From positions 38,556 through 102,555 of the forward strand of contig JAPLTX010000058.1 of NCBI GenBank assembly GCA_026397915.1: 64,000 nucleotides of DNA, in the 5' to 3' direction. The notes under the pieces are model-generated. The model made no database searches and was not told the DNA's origin. It saw only the letters and a program-made list of their open reading frames with translations. Below, piece by piece: positions 53,057 to 61,493 of the stretch (positions are counted from its first letter, which is position 1; the number at the start of each line of letters is the position of its first letter). Position numbers and translations under genes: made by a program. The stretch comes from Verrucomicrobiota bacterium (GTDB lineage: Bacteria > Verrucomicrobiota > Verrucomicrobiia > CAIQCK01).

Positions 53057-54559
53057 TCATTTGATCCACTTGTGTTTCGCATGCGGTCCGAAATGCAGGG
53101 GGTGCTCAAACGGCCAGAAGACCAGCTTTGGCAGCGCTTGCTCACGCATCTGCTCGTAGGCCGAGCGGTATTCCGCGTTCTCGCGAACCAGCGCTGCGAC
53201 GACTGCCTGCTGAAGTTCGAGTTCTTGTTCCGCCACCGCTGTGCCACCCCGCTTGCACTCCACGTGCACTTCGAGATGCGGATTCTGTTTCTCGTCATGC
53301 GACACCAGCAACGTGAACTTGCCCGTGCAGAATCGTTGAAAGCTTTCCTGGATCAAAACTTTTCGGATGGTTTCGGGAAAAATCTTCGCGCCGCTGAGGC
53401 TCACCGCGAAATCCGACCGCTCATGCACATAAACGAAGGGAAGCTCATACCGGTAGGATTCCAAACCCGCCTTCTGGATGCGTCCTTTCCATGCTACTCC
53501 TTGCTGGTCCAGGGCGCGGGTCAGCTCCGAGAACCCCAACACTCCCCCGACATCGCCCAAGGAATACCGGATCAGGGGAATCGTGTTGTTGCCGCTCACC
53601 AACACCGTGCCGCCCGGCGCCTCAAGTTGAACGAAGAAGGGATTGAACTGCGCGAGCGTGGCTGTCTTTCCCTTGAACAGGACCTCCGATAAAGAAGCGT
53701 CCTCCGTAATGAGTTCGCGCATCAGGATCGCCCACGGGGTTTCAAACGCCATGGCTCCAAGATCCGCAGACCCATAGATGCTCAGAGTATCCAGCCAAAG
53801 ATTTTTCAGGCACGCGGCCTTCGCAACGTAATGGCGAAAATCCTCCGAAAACGCCTCTGCGGCAAAATGGAACCGCAAATGGAACCGTTGCCAATCAATG
53901 CCTTCCCGCGCTCCCTCATCCACCACGTCCTTGATCAGGGGCGGGTAGCCGCACACGACCACCTCTGGGAAATGGATCGCCCAGTGCCGGAGGGCTTCGA
54001 AGATGGCAGGTTTATTGTTGCTCGTGCATAGGATCGAAACCGGGTGTTTGCCCCGTTGGTTGACGAGATCAAACGCCTTGTATGTCATCATGCCCCCCAT
54101 CCACGGCCCCATGGCAAACGCGTTGATTACCGCCACAGGCCCGCGACTCCGGAAAGAACTGTGCCGCAGGAACATTTCCAGGATCGTCGAGCACTGCCAC
54201 TCCAACTGCTCGCTTCGGGGAAAGTAAAACGGCGTGCCGGTCGAACCGGAAGTGGCGGCGAAATCCAAAGGCTTCCCAAGCAGGGTTCCTCCCCACGACA
54301 AATCCTCCAGCGGATACTGCCGCAGATAGTTGGCCTTGTCCGTGATGGGCACCTGCTGAAAATCCGCCCAAGTGCGAATGCGCGAAGGCTCGATGCCGTG
54401 CTTCTTCAGGAAATCCGCGTAGGCCGGCACCTCGCGCGCGGCGCGGGCGAACAGCGTTAGCGTCCTGCGTTCCCCAATCTCGCGCCAAAAGGCTTCATCC
54501 TTGCTCCGATAAAGATCAAACAGCTCGTCGGAACTGTAGGGAATCGCCAGGTCATTCAT
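53057..54559 (-). CDS. Phenylacetate-CoA ligase-like adenylate-forming enzyme
   Basis: 500 residues. The adenylate-forming motif is DFAATSGSTGTPFYFPRSE (Ser/Thr/Gly-rich loop), followed by the ADP-binding region IYGSADLGAMAFET and the hinge region IPLIRYSLGDVGGVLGF, as in PaaK and related acyl-AMP ligases. The C-terminal part (FVYVHERSDFAVSLSGAKIFPETIRKVLIQ) is the small swivelling domain of PaaK-like proteins, but the canonical late lysine is not obvious. The acid substrate is not known. There is no signal peptide, so it is cytosolic. It diverges from a secreted hypothetical protein gene. PaaK-like proteins also occur in capsule and antibiotic clusters, so aromatic degradation need not be the role. 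Confidence 0.82.
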   Translation of the reverse strand: MNDLAIPYSSDELFDLYRSKDEAFWREIGERRTLTLFARAAREVPAYADFLKKHGIEPSRIRTWADFQQVPITDKANYLRQYPLEDLSWGGTLLGKPLDFAATSGSTGTPFYFPRSEQLEWQCSTILEMFLRHSSFRSRGPVAVINAFAMGPWMGGMMTYKAFDLVNQRGKHPVSILCTSNNKPAIFEALRHWAIHFPEVVVCGYPPLIKDVVDEGAREGIDWQRFHLRFHFAAEAFSEDFRHYVAKAACLKNLWLDTLSIYGSADLGAMAFETPWAILMRELITEDASLSEVLFKGKTATLAQFNPFFVQLEAPGGTVLVSGNNTIPLIRYSLGDVGGVLGFSELTRALDQQGVAWKGRIQKAGLESYRYELPFVYVHERSDFAVSLSGAKIFPETIRKVLIQESFQRFCTGKFTLLVSHDEKQNPHLEVHVECKRGGTAVAEQELELQQAVVAALVRENAEYRSAYEQMREQALPKLVFWPFEHPLHFGPHAKHKWIK

Positions 54560-54749
54560 GCGTCAACACCTCTTGCGCTTGGAGTCTCAGGCCCCTGATA
54601 GTCGCTTCGATGATGCGATTCATGTTGCGGGCCGAAGCGTGTTCCCGGACATCGCGGGAGTCAATCGCTATCGCCTTAACCGCCGCCGCCCATCAGAAGC
54701 CATGAAAAACTACTTGCCCGCACCGCCGGCGCACGGCAGCATCCGCGCC

Positions 54750-55541
54750 ATGAAACTGACATCGCACTTGGGAAAACTGCGGGTCACAGCCGCCATTCTT
54801 GCTTTGACGATTTTATGTTCCCCTGCGTTTTCGGCAGATCGTCAGAAACCGCAAGGCGTTGTCCGCGCACTAAAGGTCTCCGAGACCCCGCAGGATATCG
54901 TTGACCTTGGCAACACGACAATCGCCTCAACCGCCAAAGTGCCCGCAGCAGCAGGAGGGGACGTTTTCATCCACGTTCGTATCACACTCCGAGTCAGCCG
55001 GGACGTCGTCGGGAAGATCAACGAAGGAATATCATCCGGGCGGTTTCAGCCGCCGTTCGAGACCAACAAGGAATTCATGGACCTGATCATGGGTTCAAGG
55101 CCGGGCGCTTTCGAAGTGGAGTTCCTGGGATTGAACAAGGAATCGCGCTTCTACTATTTCTTCGAACAGCAGCTCCAGAAACTGAAGACTCATCCCAGCA
55201 TACCGGAAGGGCTGCGCCGGAGGACGAACGTATTGGCACAAAACGCCAAGAAGCTGATTTATCAGATAATCCGGCCAAATGATTTCGAAGGAGCTCGGCT
55301 CGTCTTTGAACAAGGCTTGCAAGGCGGAAGCATCATTTTCTTCGGCTCGACCAAGCGCGGCAACAAGGAAGTGGGGAGGGTGACGTTCACGGCACAGGAG
55401 GATCCCATCCTTGAAGCGATGAGGCGGATGCTGACCGAACAGAAGCCCGGCCCCCGGCCGCCTTCTGTCTCTGAAAAAGGAAGCCTCGACGAGATAATCA
55501 AATCCGCCCAGAAGAAGGGCATCCTGGTTTCCAAACCCTGA
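54750..55541 (+). CDS. Secreted hypothetical protein
   Basis: About 263 residues from the ATG at 54750, chosen because a typical signal peptide (KLRVTAAILALTILCSPAFSA) then starts the protein; an ATG at 54702 is an alternative. I do not recognise a family. The mature part has a beta-rich section with VFIHVRITLRVSRDVVGKINEGI, then a mainly helical section (FYYFFEQQLQKLKTH) and a strand-rich section (LVFEQGLQGGSIIFFG, EVGRVTFTAQEDP). The C-terminal tail is Pro-rich and charged. It diverges from the PaaK-like gene and converges on a PPC-domain gene 65 bases away. Confidence 0.6.
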   Translation: MKLTSHLGKLRVTAAILALTILCSPAFSADRQKPQGVVRALKVSETPQDIVDLGNTTIASTAKVPAAAGGDVFIHVRITLRVSRDVVGKINEGISSGRFQPPFETNKEFMDLIMGSRPGAFEVEFLGLNKESRFYYFFEQQLQKLKTHPSIPEGLRRRTNVLAQNAKKLIYQIIRPNDFEGARLVFEQGLQGGSIIFFGSTKRGNKEVGRVTFTAQEDPILEAMRRMLTEQKPGPRPPSVSEKGSLDEIIKSAQKKGILVSKP

Positions 55542-55605
55542 CCGCGAACTTTGAGGCCTCCTGCTTTCGTGGGTTGATGATCCTCCTGCGACTGAAGCAA
55601 AAGGA

Positions 55606-57780
55606 TCAACGCGCGAGGCCAAGCTCCGCGATTCTGTCGCCGTAGAATTGGTCTGTGAGCAGCCCCTTTTCGTAGAGGTCCTTGATGCCGCGCGCAAAGC
55701 CGGCGACCTGTTTCTGTGTGAACTTGCGTCCTTTTGCTTCCGCCGCAGCCACGATAGCCTCCGCCTTGGCCAACTGCGCGGAAGTCAACTCGGGCGGCAC
55801 GCGTTGGGGCTGGGTCTTGTAGTTGGGATCGTAAACAAGAACCTTCAGGTCTTTGGCGGGAACGAGATGTCTCCACAAGAAGGCCTGCATACGGTCTTCC
55901 GCCGGCACAGCTTCGTGAACGATCACGTTTCCATCTATCCGGGCGCTGCCGATGATGGACAGGTTCACGGGCTTCTCAGTCACAATGGACGACACTCTGA
56001 GCCTGATTTGTCCCACTCTTTGTGTGGCGGTCAGTGTGACAGGAGATGATGTGAATCCCGGTGGCGGGTTCTTCAGGTCCAGTTTGATGTCCCCGGCGAA
56101 TCCGTCTTTGCGGATGGCAAACACAGTCAGAGAGGTGTCGCCCTTGCTGCGGAGGCTGGTGCTGGAGGGGACGACGCGCAGCGCGAAATCGGGTCGCGGC
56201 GCGCTGATGCGCAGCCGATAGCCATACTCATCACCACCCTTGCGCCCAGTGTCGCCGATATGCACGTAGTAGGTCCCGTCCACGGGCAGTTTCGCCATGA
56301 AGTAGGAATCGGCGTGGTGCGTGTTGATGCCCGCGCCGAGGTCCTCGCGATCGTCGCTGAACGCTAGCAGTTGGCCGGCTTTGTCGGTGAGCCGGATCAC
56401 CGAATCCACCGGCGAATCGAGCCGGCGCGCATGGACTTCCGCCACCACCGTGTCGCCCGCCCTGCCGGCGAACTGGAAAACGTCCCGGTCGTCCTCCTTG
56501 TCAATGCGCCCGTTGATGATGATGGGCAACGTGATCTTCTGCGCGCGGGCCGGCGTGTTGTTCGGTTCCTTGTCAAACGCTTCCGGCAGCGTGTCGAGCG
56601 CAAACGGCACGGGATTGGAGACGGCGCCGTCTCTGTTCGCAGTGATCAGATGAATACCCGCCTCGGCGTCTTTGGGCGGCAGCGCCAGTTCGGCGTCGCC
56701 AAGATTCATGCCTTTCATTCTGACCGGATGCAGATCGCCCACCCGGCCGCCCAGCGGGAATATGCTCCTCACAAACGGCATTTCGCCGATCGTGATGCGA
56801 TAGACGAAATCATTTCGTCCACGGAAAATGGCGTCGTAGATCGCGAGCACATAGTCGCCGTCCTTGGGCACTTCGTAGAGGATCACTGGGTCGGGTTTGA
56901 AAAGGTAGTCGTCGTCATACGCCACCTCTTTTCCATCCGTGTCGTAGAGCGCGAGCACCGGTTGAAACCATCCCGGCACAGCGTCCGCGATGTAGGGAAT
57001 CAATTGCCGCGCTTGCGTGGTGATCACGAGCCGCTGGCCTTTGTGCGCGGTGAAGCGGTAACTGTTGACTTCGCGGGAGGCGATTTGGCCGTTGACGGTG
57101 CAGGGGATATGGATCCGATCCTCGACTTCGCTGGCCGGCCGGTTGCGGAGCGCCTGCGACTCCTTGCCGAGGGTTTGACGCGGAGCGGTGATCATCGGCT
57201 TGCGGCAATACTCGGACATTTGGCCCACATGGAAAATCATCGGGTTCGATGCGCCGCCGCGCCGCGCCACCAGCCGCAACTCCCGCTCGCCGGGTGGCGC
57301 GTCCGGGGCGACGGTGATCTCGATGAAGGCAACACCACGGAACGCCGCACAGGCCGGCGTGCGCACGTCTTCGCGAAGCAGCGTCTCGATCCTTCTCATC
57401 ATGAGCGCCGTTGCCGGATCCATCACCCGCGGCGTCCAAGGCGCAGCCGCTTCCTTGGTCTTCTTGGTGGATGCAGCCTTGGCAACCGGCTTCTTCAACT
57501 CCCTCAGTTGCTGGCTCAACAAGGCGGATTCACGGTTGCCGAGCGGATTGCAGTATTGGATAAGCTTGGCCGTCACGCCTGACCCGCTGACAATCACCTC
57601 GCTGTCGTCAGTCAGATTCTGTCCGCCCACTTTGACTTCAAACGTCGTCCCTTCCTGGCCTCCTGCGGGATAGACATAACCGATATAGGGTCTCGTTTGA
57701 GCTTGTCCCAGCGGGGCGAGCGCCACTCCGCTGGCCACACCTGCAACCACAAGCCAACGACCTCTGGTCATGGTGTGCAT
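55606..57780 (-). CDS. Secreted PPC-domain (pre-peptidase C-terminal) protein
   Basis: 724 residues; a signal peptide (VVAGVASGVALAPLGQAQ) follows MHTMTRGRW, where the second Met is an alternative start. An N-terminal IPT/TIG-like or beta-sandwich domain (YVYPAGGQEGTTFEVKVGGQNL) precedes two PPC-type beta domains: EVNSYRFTAHKGQRLVITTQARQL... with VLALYDTDGKEVAYDDDYLFKPDPVILYEVPKDGDYVLAI, and EPNNTPARAQKITLPIIINGRIDKEDDRDVFQFAGRAGD... with DSYFMAKLPVDGTYYVHIGD. The C-terminus is helical (AKAEAIVAAAEAKGRKFTQKQVAGF). Large secreted proteins like this are abundant in Planctomycetes and Verrucomicrobia. No catalytic domain is evident, so it is probably a binding or structural protein. Confidence 0.8.
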   Translation of the reverse strand: MHTMTRGRWLVVAGVASGVALAPLGQAQTRPYIGYVYPAGGQEGTTFEVKVGGQNLTDDSEVIVSGSGVTAKLIQYCNPLGNRESALLSQQLRELKKPVAKAASTKKTKEAAAPWTPRVMDPATALMMRRIETLLREDVRTPACAAFRGVAFIEITVAPDAPPGERELRLVARRGGASNPMIFHVGQMSEYCRKPMITAPRQTLGKESQALRNRPASEVEDRIHIPCTVNGQIASREVNSYRFTAHKGQRLVITTQARQLIPYIADAVPGWFQPVLALYDTDGKEVAYDDDYLFKPDPVILYEVPKDGDYVLAIYDAIFRGRNDFVYRITIGEMPFVRSIFPLGGRVGDLHPVRMKGMNLGDAELALPPKDAEAGIHLITANRDGAVSNPVPFALDTLPEAFDKEPNNTPARAQKITLPIIINGRIDKEDDRDVFQFAGRAGDTVVAEVHARRLDSPVDSVIRLTDKAGQLLAFSDDREDLGAGINTHHADSYFMAKLPVDGTYYVHIGDTGRKGGDEYGYRLRISAPRPDFALRVVPSSTSLRSKGDTSLTVFAIRKDGFAGDIKLDLKNPPPGFTSSPVTLTATQRVGQIRLRVSSIVTEKPVNLSIIGSARIDGNVIVHEAVPAEDRMQAFLWRHLVPAKDLKVLVYDPNYKTQPQRVPPELTSAQLAKAEAIVAAAEAKGRKFTQKQVAGFARGIKDLYEKGLLTDQFYGDRIAELGLAR

Positions 57781-57814
57781 AGTCCCACGACCGTATCAGC
57801 CTGTCAATTGCTTC

Positions 57815-57985
57815 GGCGAATACGCGAGAACATCGCCGGAATCTCCTTGTCCAAACTCCCCTCCGCGTCTTCGCGCCTTTGCGTGAGCCTCTGCCCTGCT
57901 CCGCATTCCGAATTCCGCATTCGCTGCGTCCTCGCCCCATCACTCCATAACTCCACCACTCCATTCCACCGTGCCTTCGCCATGG
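57815..57985 (+). repeat. Composite dispersed intergenic repeat (copy B)
   Basis: Three modules in order: GCCGGAATCTCC...CCTCCGCGTCTTCGCGCCTTTGCGTGAG, then ATTCCGAATTCCGCATTCG, then ATCACTCCATAACTCCACCACTCC. The same module order recurs in the same orientation at 59843-60000, about 2 kb away, and shorter pieces occur elsewhere. It is noncoding and lies upstream of the DapA-family gene. Confidence 0.7.
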
Positions 57986-58028
57986 TCTTGTTGTTGAATG
58001 AACCGGTGGGTTTTGTTCTACTGGACGC

Positions 58029-59156
58029 ATGAGCGCCAACAACGTCACGTCCATGGAGAAACACATCTCAAGGCGCCAGATGCTCGGGGCCGCGATCGCC
58101 GGCGCATCGGGTGTTTGGGCCGGAACTATCCTGCGGGCAGACGAGCAGCGGGCCACCGCAAACCCAAGAATCCGCGGACCGTTCCCGATCCTCTCGACGC
58201 CATTCACCGAATCGGGCGCGGTGGATTACGACGTGCTCGCCAACGAAGCGCGCTTCGTTGACTGGGGCGGGTGTCCCGGCATGATCTGGCCGCAGTCGGG
58301 CGACAGCGTGGACCTCCTGACCACCGACGAGAAGCTTCGCGGCATGGAAGTGTTGGCCGAAACGTCGCGCAGTCTGCGCACGGCGCTTTGCCTCGGCGTG
58401 CAGGGCAAGGACACGGCCGAGATGCTCGTATTCGCGAGACATGCCGAGAAACTCGCGCCAGCGGCGATCATCTCGCGGCCGCCGGACTCCGGCCGGACGG
58501 AAGACGACATGCGTCAGTATTGGCACGCGCTGGCGGCGGTCGCCAAGCGGCCCGTGATCATCCAGACTACCGGCGGCGTCGCCTACAAGGGACAGCCTCC
58601 CTCGGTGGCGCTGTTGATCGAACTGGCGAAGGAGTTCCCGCATTTCGGCTACGTCAAGGAGGAAGCCGCTCCCATCATCGCCCGCACAAAGGCCTTGGCG
58701 GCGGCGCGGCCGCCCATTCGGCGCGTGTTCAGCGCCCGCGGCGGGTTTGGCTGGCTCTATGAATCGCATCTCGGCACCGAAGGGCTGATCACCGAGCGCG
58801 CGGTTTACGCAGACCTCCTCACCAGGATTTGGGAACTGCAGCAAAGCGGCGCGGACCCAGCAGCCTTGCGGGACGCACACGCCAAGTTTCTGTTGATGGT
58901 GAACCTGGGCGACCATCTCCCGGGCGGCGGGCTGCGTGGATTCCAGCTACACCTTTGGAAGAAGCGTGGCGTGTTCAAGACGATGGTCTCGCGTCAATAC
59001 GGACCCAAGCAAACCATTCCTGCGAAGCCCATCTTCTCAGAACTCCAACTGAACAAGGAGGAGATTGCGGAGATCGAGTTCCGCTTCGAGGCCTTGAAGC
59101 CCTATCTGAAGCCAAACCCGCCCCGCTTCGGCGCCTCCACGAAGTCAGCTCCCTGA
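58029..59156 (+). CDS. Tat-signal dihydrodipicolinate synthase/N-acetylneuraminate lyase-family protein
   Basis: 375 residues (a start at the internal ATG 58053 is also possible). A twin-arginine signal, HISRRQMLGAAIAGASGVWAG, precedes the barrel: FPILSTPFTESGAVDYDVL is the family's N-terminal strand. The Schiff-base lysine is Lys210 in FGYVKEEAAP. The family's catalytic Tyr normally lies in a Tyr-Asn-x-Pro segment; here the equivalent stretch reads PVIIQTTGGVAYKG, with Gln-Thr in place of Tyr-Asn. So the lysine is kept and the proton-relay Tyr is lost or moved. DapA-family enzymes are normally cytoplasmic, so both the signal and the altered site suggest a different reaction. It lies between two copies of the same intergenic repeat. 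Confidence 0.82.
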   Translation: MSANNVTSMEKHISRRQMLGAAIAGASGVWAGTILRADEQRATANPRIRGPFPILSTPFTESGAVDYDVLANEARFVDWGGCPGMIWPQSGDSVDLLTTDEKLRGMEVLAETSRSLRTALCLGVQGKDTAEMLVFARHAEKLAPAAIISRPPDSGRTEDDMRQYWHALAAVAKRPVIIQTTGGVAYKGQPPSVALLIELAKEFPHFGYVKEEAAPIIARTKALAAARPPIRRVFSARGGFGWLYESHLGTEGLITERAVYADLLTRIWELQQSGADPAALRDAHAKFLLMVNLGDHLPGGGLRGFQLHLWKKRGVFKTMVSRQYGPKQTIPAKPIFSELQLNKEEIAEIEFRFEALKPYLKPNPPRFGASTKSAP

Positions 59157-59241
59157 CACGTCGCTGGAACTGCTGGCAACACCCGACGGGTTTTGGTATC
59201 CTTTGCATGTCCAAGGACCTCACGGTCCCGACGCCGTATCT

Positions 59242-59433
59242 ATGGAAAAGATCGTTCACAAATTCGCCAGTTTTGCCGAAGCGGATGAAGCGGATGAAGC
59301 GCGTCATCGCCGATTGAGCGGTCAGCAGAAGCTTCAAATCCTGCTCGACCTGATCATGCCGGAGAATCCCCATGAGGCTGTTATCGAACGATCTGCAAGA
59401 GTTTATCCGCTTGCTCAACGCCGAGGCCGTTGA
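59242..59433 (+). CDS. Small charged protein upstream of a nucleotidyltransferase
   Basis: 63 residues from the ATG at 59242 (MEKIVHKFASFAEADEADEARHRRL...). It is helical and charged, and overlaps the next gene by 62 bases. Small proteins of this kind (KLQILLDLIMPENPHEAVIERSARVYPLAQRRG) often precede nucleotidyltransferase genes in two-gene toxin-antitoxin-like units. No domain is recognisable. Confidence 0.55.
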   Translation: MEKIVHKFASFAEADEADEARHRRLSGQQKLQILLDLIMPENPHEAVIERSARVYPLAQRRGR

Positions 59434-59845
59434 ATACCTCATCGTGGGCGCCTGGGCGCTGGCCTTTCACGGCCGCCCGCGTTACACCGGCGATGTGGAC
59501 ATCTTCGTGCGCCGGGCTCCTGCCAACGCCGCGCGCATGATGCGCGTGATCGCGGCATTCGGGTTTGGCAAGACCGGCATTACCGCCGAAGATTTCCTAC
59601 GGGAGAACTACGTCATCCAGCTCGGCATCGAGCCGAATCGGATTGACCTCCTAACCGGCATCAGCGGCATCGAATTCGAGGAAGCTTGGCTGGCTCGTGT
59701 TGCCGGAGAACTGGGCGGCCAGACGGTTTATTTCCTGAGTCGCGACCTGCTCATCCGCAACAAGCTAGCGTCCGGCCGCGACAAGGACATCGCCGACGCG
59801 CGGTTGCTGGAGCGCACGTGCGATCCTGATTCCCCGCCAGCCTAG
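59372..59845 (+). CDS. Nucleotidyltransferase-fold protein (MNT/AbiEii-like)
   Basis: 157 residues with GGAG eight bases before the ATG. The nucleotidyltransferase signature is VEYLIVGAWALAFHGRPRYTGDVDIFVR, giving the Gly-Ala/Ser pair and the Asp-x-Asp (DVD) that binds metal. Further segments are RIDLLTGISGIEFEEAW and VYFLSRDLLIRNKLASGRDKDIADARLL, the latter with the Arg/Lys-rich helix of this group. The size and the overlapping small gene upstream fit MNT-type toxin-antitoxin-like modules, in which the transferase adds nucleotides to a partner. The target is unknown, and a plain housekeeping role cannot be excluded. Confidence 0.75.
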   Translation: MRLLSNDLQEFIRLLNAEAVEYLIVGAWALAFHGRPRYTGDVDIFVRRAPANAARMMRVIAAFGFGKTGITAEDFLRENYVIQLGIEPNRIDLLTGISGIEFEEAWLARVAGELGGQTVYFLSRDLLIRNKLASGRDKDIADARLLERTCDPDSPPA

Positions 59846-60000
59846 CAGGAACATTCCCGGAATCTTCCCGCCCACTCTCCCCTCCGCGTCTTTGCGCCTT
59901 TGCGTGAGTTTCTTCCCCATTCCGCACTCCACATTTCCTCCAGCCCAATACTCCAAAACTCCATCACTCCAATCTTCGAACACTCCATTCCCCCGCCTCC
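59843..60000 (+). repeat. Composite dispersed intergenic repeat (copy C)
   Basis: Same module order and orientation as the copy at 57815-57985: CCCGGAATCTTCC...CCTCCGCGTCTTTGCGCCTTTGCGTGAG, then CATTCCGCACTCC, then CCATCACTCCAATC...ACACTCCATTCC. The two copies bracket the DapA-family gene and the nucleotidyltransferase pair as direct repeats. Confidence 0.7.
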
Positions 60001-60005
60001 TCCCC

Positions 60006-61151
60006 TCACCGCCCCTGCCGCCTCTGCAATCCAGCCGCGAACTTCTCCAGATAGCCGGCTTTCTTCACCTCCGGCAGATAAGGTTGCAACGTCTCCCACG
60101 TGAAGATGGATGCGCCCTGCACGCCGTGGCGTTTGCCGATTTGCAGATAGTCCTCGACCTCCCGCGCCTCGCGGATCTTGCCGTGGCTGGTGCTGATGCC
60201 CACGCAGATCGTGAACTCGACCGGATTGCCCAACTCCTTCAGCACGGCCGCCGCATCACGGAAACGGTCGTCCAGCTTCTTCAGATAGTCTTCGCCAAAC
60301 TGCTCGCGATAGGCGTAGCCGGTGAGGTTGAGCATGTCGAGGTAGCCGCGGCCGGCCCACGTCTTCCAATCGCGCGTGCCCTTTAGTTCCTGCGCGCCCC
60401 ACATGTAGGCGGCGATCCGTGGCCTGGGTTTCAGCGCCCGCAGCGCGCCGCTGATCTGGCCCACCAACTCCGTCAGGCAGTCGCGTTTGTATTTCCGAAA
60501 CTCCTCCTTATACGCCGAGCCGCCCCGCGGCAGTTGTTCGGCGGGATGCGACGCTTCAAAGGCCGCTTGCGCCACCGGATCCATCTGGGCCTCCGAGCCG
60601 GGGTAACGACAATAGTCCAGCAGGATGCCGTCGGGATGATACTTCGTCGCAATCTCCGTGAGCACCGCGACGACCCATTTCCTCGCCTCAGGGTGCCCCG
60701 AGGAGATGAACCCCATCGGTTCACCCGCCTTGTCGCGCAACGCCCAGTCCGGATGCGCCCGGAGCACTCCCGCAGGCTTCTTATCGCCACAAGCCAGCAC
60801 GCACATCGTCGGATAAACCTGCAATCCCCTCTTGCGCGCCTCGCGGACCATGATGGCCAGCGGATCCCAGCGTCCCCACGGCTTGTCGGGAACCAACTCG
60901 CTCGGGTAATAGGCCTCTCCACGGGTGGTGGTCACGAACGGGATCAAGACGCGCAGCCCCGACTCGCGAAAGCGGTCCAGGTTGTCCATGATCGCGCGTT
61001 CGCGGTCCGCCTCATCCGACTTGCCGCGAAACCACGACGGCAAATGAATATACGCGCCGAGGAACGGCTCATCGGCGCCCGACACAACCCCGCTCGCGCT
61101 GACAACCATCAGAACAAGCCAGCCAAGTCGCAGAGATTTCCATGTGTTCAT
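60006..61151 (-). CDS. Secreted GHL10/DUF187-type glycosyl hydrolase-like protein
   Basis: 381 residues beginning with a signal peptide (LGWLVLMVVSASGVVSGA). The GHL10 (glycosyl hydrolase-like 10, DUF187) barrel is recognisable: IMDNLDRFRESGLRVLIPFV, YYPSELVPDKPWGRWDPLAIMVREARKRGLQVYPTM, HPDGILLDYCRYPGSEAQMD (typical Asp-Tyr-x-Arg-Tyr-Pro of the family) and LNLTGYAYREQFG. The family is thought to act on glycans, but substrates are mostly unknown. It ends on a basic tail (LQRRQGR) just before repeat copy C. Confidence 0.83.
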   Translation of the reverse strand: MNTWKSLRLGWLVLMVVSASGVVSGADEPFLGAYIHLPSWFRGKSDEADRERAIMDNLDRFRESGLRVLIPFVTTTRGEAYYPSELVPDKPWGRWDPLAIMVREARKRGLQVYPTMCVLACGDKKPAGVLRAHPDWALRDKAGEPMGFISSGHPEARKWVVAVLTEIATKYHPDGILLDYCRYPGSEAQMDPVAQAAFEASHPAEQLPRGGSAYKEEFRKYKRDCLTELVGQISGALRALKPRPRIAAYMWGAQELKGTRDWKTWAGRGYLDMLNLTGYAYREQFGEDYLKKLDDRFRDAAAVLKELGNPVEFTICVGISTSHGKIREAREVEDYLQIGKRHGVQGASIFTWETLQPYLPEVKKAGYLEKFAAGLQRRQGR

Positions 61152-61493
61152 ATCAAAAGCACTCCACAGAGTCTGAATTCTTCACTCTTCACTCTCAACT
61201 CTTAATTTCCATCCCCCTCCGCTCCTCGCTTCCCCATCCCTGTGCCTCAGCGAAATCTTTTTGCCGACGTGCCTTCGATGACCCCGGTGATGTGATTAGC
61301 CGGTCGCCGGCTCATGTCGTAGCGCCTCCGGCCCGTAACAGAAACAGCCGAGGTCGCCGGGCGCGCCGCAGTCGTTACTCTTCCGCGAGCCGCGAAAAAA
61401 CCGTCAAGAATCGGAATTGACCCCAACAATCAATACACTACGGCTTGCGAAATCACTCCGATCCGCCCAGACTCCTAAGCGCGAGACAGTGTT
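61152..61493. other. Noncoding stretch with dispersed-repeat fragments
   Basis: This 342-base gap holds no convincing gene. It begins with C/T-rich repeat material (TCTTCACTCTTCACTCTCAACTC near 61180-61203) and later contains TTGACCCCAA (61415-61424). The same ten bases occur in inverted orientation at 63791-63800 beyond the next gene. A weak 60-codon minus-strand frame (61247-61429) has no recognisable product. Confidence 0.5.

Noticed and set aside
61247..61429. 60-codon minus-strand frame in the intergenic gap before the GH99-like gene
   Set aside because: No ribosome-binding site or recognisable domain; it overlaps repeat-like DNA.
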